A DNA stretch of 9,521 nucleotides, from contig PBEJ01000005.1 of NCBI GenBank assembly GCA_002719595.1, forward strand, positions 29,763 through 39,283. The letters run 5' to 3'. A model generated the notes under the pieces. That model was not told the origin of the DNA, made no database searches, and worked only from the letters and a program-made list of their open reading frames with translations. Of the stretch, positions 6,769-9,521 are shown piece after piece (the first letter of the stretch is position 1; every line of letters begins with the position of its first letter). This stretch comes from Verrucomicrobiales bacterium. GTDB lineage: Bacteria > Verrucomicrobiota > Verrucomicrobiia > Limisphaerales > UBA1100. Both the position numbers and the translations under genes were made by a program.

Positions 6769-6993
6769 TTAATTTTTAACTAGGAGCTTTGCTTTCATTT
6801 TGTCCACAGCTGAACCAGCCGCAGCTTGGTTGTTCTTTCTGATTTCTTCGTATATTTCGTGTCGTAAAACATTCACTTCCCGTGGTGCTTCAATGCCGAT
6901 TCTGACATTGTCGCTGTCAATCCGGAGAACACTCACTGTTACGTTTCCGTTTATAACAATGCTTTCTTTCGGTTTTCTTGATAAGACCAACAT
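6769..6993 (-). CDS. csrA: Carbon storage regulator CsrA, RNA-binding translational regulator
   Basis: 74 residues, slightly longer than the 61-residue E. coli protein because of a C-terminal tail. It starts with the typical MLVLSRKPKESIVI and continues with VRIGIEAPREVNVLRHEIYEEI (30-51), which includes the RNA-contacting Arg44. CsrA dimers bind GGA-containing hairpins, often over ribosome binding sites. Its position between fliW and a flagellin gene identifies the FliW-CsrA-flagellin switch: CsrA represses flagellin translation and FliW antagonises CsrA. The C-terminal extension is consistent with FliW-controlled CsrAs. ATG 6993 lies 29 bp after the fliW stop; the Shine-Dalgarno sequence is weak. 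Confidence 0.97.
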   Translation of the reverse strand: MLVLSRKPKESIVINGNVTVSVLRIDSDNVRIGIEAPREVNVLRHEIYEEIRKNNQAAAGSAVDKMKAKLLVKN

Positions 6994-7022
6994 GGGCTTA
7001 AATCTTTTTTATAAATCAAAAT

Positions 7023-7466
7023 CTAGTTTCCCATAGGATGGGACAAGGATAAGGCCGCCGCATTGAGAGGAACGACCTGTCTGGCTCGACCGGTTTCCTT
7101 ATGATAGACAATGGGGCCCTTTAAATTAATGGTTACCTTCTCATTAGCATGGTAAGTCGCGATACATAGTATCCCCGCATCGGAGGGGTCTTTTAGGTCT
7201 AATAAGACAACGTCATCATCGGCTATTTCTACGCCGTAGTTGCCAACAGCCATTGCGGGCGGAATTACGAGAAAACTCTGGTCTGCATCAACGCCTTTAA
7301 GCCACTGATAGGGATGTAATTCATCATCTAAAATCAGCTCAAAGTCCTTGTTGGCTTCAAAACCAAGTAACCCTGATTCAAAGTGTAGCTTTAGACCCCG
7401 CTTCAGCTCTGGCGCTTCGGCAGGTTTGCTCTCGATCTCTATTTGATTATGTTCAATGGTCAGCAT
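7023..7466 (-). CDS. fliW: Flagellar assembly factor FliW
   Basis: 147 residues, the usual family length. Recognisable segments are FESGLLGFEANKDFELI (29-45), a Pro-rich FLVIPPAMAV near the middle, and the conserved C-terminal stretch INLKGPIVYHKETGRARQVV. FliW binds either flagellin or CsrA: when flagellin is exported, FliW is released and inhibits CsrA so that flagellin translation resumes. Gene order fliW-csrA-flagellin on one strand fits this role. A sigma-54 promoter candidate starts 29 bp upstream of the start codon and predicts a short leader of about 18 nt. No Shine-Dalgarno sequence is seen before ATG 7466. Confidence 0.95.
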   Translation of the reverse strand: MLTIEHNQIEIESKPAEAPELKRGLKLHFESGLLGFEANKDFELILDDELHPYQWLKGVDADQSFLVIPPAMAVGNYGVEIADDDVVLLDLKDPSDAGILCIATYHANEKVTINLKGPIVYHKETGRARQVVPLNAAALSLSHPMGN

Positions 7467-7494
7467 GGCGCGACAATCGTTTTGGCATATTCAC

Positions 7495-7511
7495 AGCAAT
7501 AGCCATGCCAA
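7495..7511 (-). promoter_or_regulatory. Sigma-54 (RpoN) promoter candidate for the fliW-csrA-flagellin operon
   Basis: The minus strand reads TTGGCATGGCTATTGCT. It has TGGCA at -24, a perfect TTGCT at -12, and exactly 10 bp between GG and GC; the only departure from the core consensus is T for C after TGGCA. Transcription would begin near 7484, about 18 nt before fliW. Sigma-54 control of flagellar genes is common in many phyla. An A/T-rich stretch lies directly upstream. Confidence 0.72.
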
Positions 7512-7520
7512 CGGGGAACA

Positions 7521-7616
7521 ACTTTAATAAAATGATTTAAAAATGAAAAAAACTAATAATTATTAAAATTAATCAATTAAAATTGATATTTAATCGAAAA
7601 AAATAATAAATATAGT
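7521..7616. other. Very A/T-rich spacer upstream of the fliW promoter
   Basis: From 7521 to 7620 only 9 of 100 bases are G or C. The stretch has several A tracts (7540-7552, 7597-7603), a 12-bp perfect palindrome TAATAATTATTA at 7554-7565, and a 7-bp inverted repeat, ATCAATT at 7572-7578 with its complement at 7581-7587. It lies between the end of the FHA gene and the sigma-54 site, where an activator or a DNA-bending protein would bind. No gene and no match to the IHF consensus that I can support. Confidence 0.45.
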
Positions 7617-7931
7617 TTATTCAGAATTTATACGTAGGGTAGTTTCTCCAATATGAATGGAGTCGCCCTCGCAAAGTTGGTGGTGGCCGGTAATTGCGGT
7701 CGCATTAACCTTGGTTCCATATCGACTACCCAGGTCCTCAATCCAACACGAACCGTCCTCATTTCGCCATAATTTTGCATGTTTACGGCTAACTGTGGTG
7801 TCTGGAGATAAGTCAATGTCTATGGTTAGCTCATTGTTTGGTCGACCCACCACCACCATTCCTTTGGCAAGTGACTTAACATGCCACTTACCTTGATATT
7901 GATAACTAATCTGCATTAGATCCGCTGGCAT
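7617..7931 (-). CDS. Stand-alone FHA-domain protein, phosphothreonine-binding
   Basis: 104 residues, essentially a single FHA domain with no other module, signal peptide or membrane segment. The family signature is intact: Gly29-Arg30 (VVGRPNN), Ser48-Arg49-x-His51 (TVSRKHAKLW), Gly68-Ser69 and Gly72-Thr73-x2-Asn76 in DLGSRYGTKVN. These residues form the phosphothreonine-binding loops, so binding should be functional. It is divergent from the Ser/Thr kinase gene with 51 bp between start codons, making that kinase or its substrate the probable partner. It lies upstream of fliW on the same strand, 150 bp away. ATG 7931 has only a weak GAGA upstream; ATG 7916 is an alternative. The output of the interaction cannot be told from sequence. 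Confidence 0.92.
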   Translation of the reverse strand: MPADLMQISYQYQGKWHVKSLAKGMVVVGRPNNELTIDIDLSPDTTVSRKHAKLWRNEDGSCWIEDLGSRYGTKVNATAITGHHQLCEGDSIHIGETTLRINSE

Positions 7932-7982
7932 TTATTTCTCAAAATCATTGGCAAAAAGGCAAACCTTAAATAGAACCGTTTT
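7932..7982. promoter_or_regulatory. Divergent intergenic region between the FHA and kinase genes
   Basis: The 51 bp must carry at least part of the promoters of both genes if they are transcribed separately. It contains two GGCAAA copies (7950-7955 and 7958-7963). No convincing -35/-10 pair is visible, and the best GG/GC pair on the minus strand has 11 bp rather than 10 bp between the dinucleotides, so it is not a sigma-54 match. Confidence 0.3.
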
Positions 7983-9038
7983 GTGAGTTCGCCTGATACT
8001 CTGAATCCTGAGTTGCCATCGATGGCTGCGGGACAATTGGTTGGATCCGGCAGGTACACCTTGATAAGGATGCTAGCATTAGGTGGGAGCTGCCTTATTT
8101 GGCTGGCGCGCGACGAACGACTTGGGAATATCGTTGCTCTGAAGTTTTTGCAGCCTCAATTTGCTGATGATTTAAACATGCGATTGGAACTTCGCAAGGA
8201 AGCGGTTCAAAACAGAAGCTTGTCACATCAAAATATCGTACACCTCTACGACCTGTTTGAATCGCCCAATGAGGCCCCATTTTTGGTAATGGAATATGTG
8301 GAAGGGGCTAGTTTGCATACCATGCGTTTGGAATCTCAAAATCAGGCGTTTTCATGGGAAAACTTACGTCCAATAGTGTTACAGTTGTGCAGTGCCCTGG
8401 ATCATGCTCACGGCACGCAAATCATTCACCGAGACCTTAAACCTGCAAATATAATGGTTGATACTCAAGGGCGAGTTCGATTGGCTGATTTGGGGATTTC
8501 TGCTTCGCTAAATGATGCTTATACCGATTTATTAGGGTTACGTGATAATCGAGGCACGATGACTTTTATGAGTCCACAACAACTGGAAGGGAAACTTCCT
8601 ACGGTAAGTGATGATATTTATGCCTTGGGAGCGACGGTTTATGAGTTGCTCTGTGGCGTGCCCCCGTTTCATTCCGGGGATATTCAGCATCAATTGCAAG
8701 AAGTTCCCCCACAACCTATTGAAGCTCGGCTGAAAGAAAAAAATATGCCTTGTGATACTCCTGTTGAGGTAAGGCAGATGATTATGAATTGTCTGCACAA
8801 GGATCCTGCTATTCGTCCAGCATCAATTCGTGCCGTGGCACATGTTATTGCCCCGCAGTCCGCTTCCGAGCCATTATTTATTACCCCTCCTCCTACCAAT
8901 GTGACACGGACTGCAGGACTTGGCACAGCAAGTATTCCCAGAGCGCGGTTTTCTAGGGAATTTTACCTCGTAATCCTCATTTTATGCGCCTTATTGGTAA
9001 TTGCTGCAATCACTCTTTGGACCGTTTTGAAGCAGTGA
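7983..9038 (+). CDS. Membrane-anchored Hanks-type Ser/Thr protein kinase
   Basis: 351 residues from GTG 7983; ATG 8022 is an equally plausible start and removes 13 residues before the domain. The kinase domain spans about 25-290: Lys54 in VALKFL, Glu73 in the C helix, catalytic HRDLKPANI (149-157) with Asp151 and Asn156, metal-binding Asp169 in DLG, activation segment ending GTMTFMSPQQ (191-200), and Asp211 in SDDIYALG. The glycine-rich loop is degenerate, LALGGSCLIW at 31-40, where the usual first and third Gly are Ala and Cys. The APE Glu is Gln. A Ser/Thr/Pro-rich linker is followed by one membrane helix at about 327-347 and a tail of only about four residues, so there is no extracellular sensor domain. 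It presumably phosphorylates Thr on proteins bound by the divergent FHA protein. No Shine-Dalgarno sequence is obvious. Confidence 0.93.
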   Translation: MSSPDTLNPELPSMAAGQLVGSGRYTLIRMLALGGSCLIWLARDERLGNIVALKFLQPQFADDLNMRLELRKEAVQNRSLSHQNIVHLYDLFESPNEAPFLVMEYVEGASLHTMRLESQNQAFSWENLRPIVLQLCSALDHAHGTQIIHRDLKPANIMVDTQGRVRLADLGISASLNDAYTDLLGLRDNRGTMTFMSPQQLEGKLPTVSDDIYALGATVYELLCGVPPFHSGDIQHQLQEVPPQPIEARLKEKNMPCDTPVEVRQMIMNCLHKDPAIRPASIRAVAHVIAPQSASEPLFITPPPTNVTRTAGLGTASIPRARFSREFYLVILILCALLVIAAITLWTVLKQ

Positions 9039-9058
9039 ATTGTGCTAGAAAAGGGATC

Positions 9059-9096
9059 AACCGACCGGGCCAGAAACTGGCCCGACCGGTTGTTTT
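9059..9096 (+). terminator. Hairpin terminator between the kinase and second flagellin genes, possibly bidirectional
   Basis: The arms 9059-9073 and 9077-9091 pair as CGGGCCAG with CTGGCCCG (8 bp, AAA loop), then a 2x2 AC/AC mismatch, then AACCG with CGGTT (5 bp). GTTTTGCTT follows on the plus strand, just after the kinase stop. Read on the minus strand, after the second flagellin gene, the stem is followed by GATCCCTTTTC, a weaker tail. The rest of 9039-9146 shows nothing else. Confidence 0.7.
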
Positions 9097-9146
9097 GCTT
9101 CCCCCAACTGAAATGAAAACTCTAGGGGTACATTATTTATTTTACG

Positions 9147-9521
9147 TTATCTTAGGAGTTCAAGTGCAGTTTGGGGTAAATTATTAGCCTCGCGCAGCAT
9201 CTGTGTGCCTGATGCTACCAGAATTTGGCTGCGGGCATATCTAGTTGTCTCTTCAGCAACGTTGACGTCTGAAATACGGCTTTTCGCCTGGCTGAGGTTT
9301 TCTTTCGATGTAGATAATTGTGATAATGCAAATTCAACTCTGGACTGGGTTGCTCCTATGGAGGTCCTTTCTTGTTGAAGATGTTCCAGTAATTTCTTTA
9401 TTTTATCCAGAGTAGCTTTGGCATCGGCTGAGTTACTAATACTCAATTCAGATCCTGCGGCCTTGATCGCGTCGGTATATACTGCGCCACTTAAATCTAC
9501 GGGTAGAATGGTTAGCAAATT
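9147..9521 (-). CDS. Second flagellin, N-terminal part beyond the right window edge
   Basis: The last 124 residues are visible, and the frame is open to the final base. It contains the conserved flagellin C-terminal domain: GATQSRVEF, KENLSQAKSRISDVNV, ARSQILVASGTQML and the end ANNLPQTALELLR. By eye, 50 of the last 86 residues are identical to the complete flagellin at 5889-6710, with no gap, so these are paralogues rather than a recent exact duplication. It faces the kinase gene and would share the hairpin at 9059-9091. Its promoter and N-terminus are outside the window. Two flagellins may give a mixed or segmented filament. Confidence 0.94.
   Translation of the reverse strand, partial: NLLTILPVDLSGAVYTDAIKAAGSELSISNSADAKATLDKIKKLLEHLQQERTSIGATQSRVEFALSQLSTSKENLSQAKSRISDVNVAEETTRYARSQILVASGTQMLREANNLPQTALELLR

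Noticed and set aside
7572..7587. IHF site or A-U terminator after the FHA gene
   Set aside because: The ATCAATT inverted repeat lacks the TTR part of the IHF consensus on both strands, and an all-A/T-heavy 7-bp stem is not a convincing terminator.
7657..7896. Plus-strand open frame opposite the FHA gene
   Set aside because: It is antisense to a well-conserved FHA domain and shows no motif of its own.
7932..7982. Third sigma-54 promoter between the FHA and kinase genes
   Set aside because: The GG and GC pair on the minus strand is 11 bp apart rather than 10, and the plus-strand TTGGCA has no GC at the required place.
1..9521. CRISPR array, insertion sequence, toxin-antitoxin or phage-defence system
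   Set aside because: No regularly spaced direct repeats, no transposase or nuclease-like frame and no terminal inverted repeats were seen on either strand.

Overview
The window looks like chromosome of a flagellated, probably Gram-negative bacterium of moderate GC. The evidence is two flagellin genes, a FliW-CsrA pair, sigma-54-type promoter sequences, an FHA protein with a Hanks-type kinase, and heptose/surface-sugar genes. That mix fits Verrucomicrobiota or a neighbouring phylum, but there is no phylogenetic marker here and the placement is a low-confidence inference. No tRNA, rRNA, CRISPR array, insertion sequence or phage gene is visible.

Left block (1-5710, all minus strand): a sugar and small-molecule cluster. 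In transcription order, right to left: an L-2-hydroxyglutarate oxidase (LhgO type), an NAD-dependent sugar epimerase/dehydratase, a sugar-1-phosphate nucleotidyltransferase (HddC-like), a 158-bp spacer with a good sigma-54 promoter candidate, a GHMP kinase (HddA-like), an enolase-superfamily (mandelate racemase subgroup) enzyme, and a DJ-1/PfpI protein cut by the left edge. Spacings are tight (1-bp overlap to 26 bp), so there are probably two transcription units. The kinase and nucleotidyltransferase resemble the enzymes that make GDP-D-glycero-alpha-D-manno-heptose. The epimerase would then modify the activated sugar. The other three enzymes have no obvious place in that route.

Middle block (5757-7511, minus strand): fliW, csrA and a complete 273-residue flagellin gene, apparently one operon. 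It starts at a second sigma-54 promoter candidate upstream of fliW and ends at a GC-rich hairpin after the flagellin gene. The flagellin leader has two GGA motifs, one in the ribosome binding site, as expected for the known loop in which CsrA represses flagellin translation and FliW, freed or bound by flagellin, antagonises CsrA.

Right block (7617-9521): a stand-alone FHA-domain gene (minus) diverges from a membrane-anchored Ser/Thr kinase gene (plus). The kinase gene converges on a second, partial flagellin gene (minus) that leaves the window at the right edge. A hairpin between the two ends probably terminates at least the kinase transcript. The region therefore links two flagellins, their post-transcriptional control circuit, a phosphorylation signalling pair, and sugar genes that could supply flagellin or another surface structure. 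The two sigma-54 sites are the best sequence evidence that the sugar genes and flagellar genes are co-regulated.
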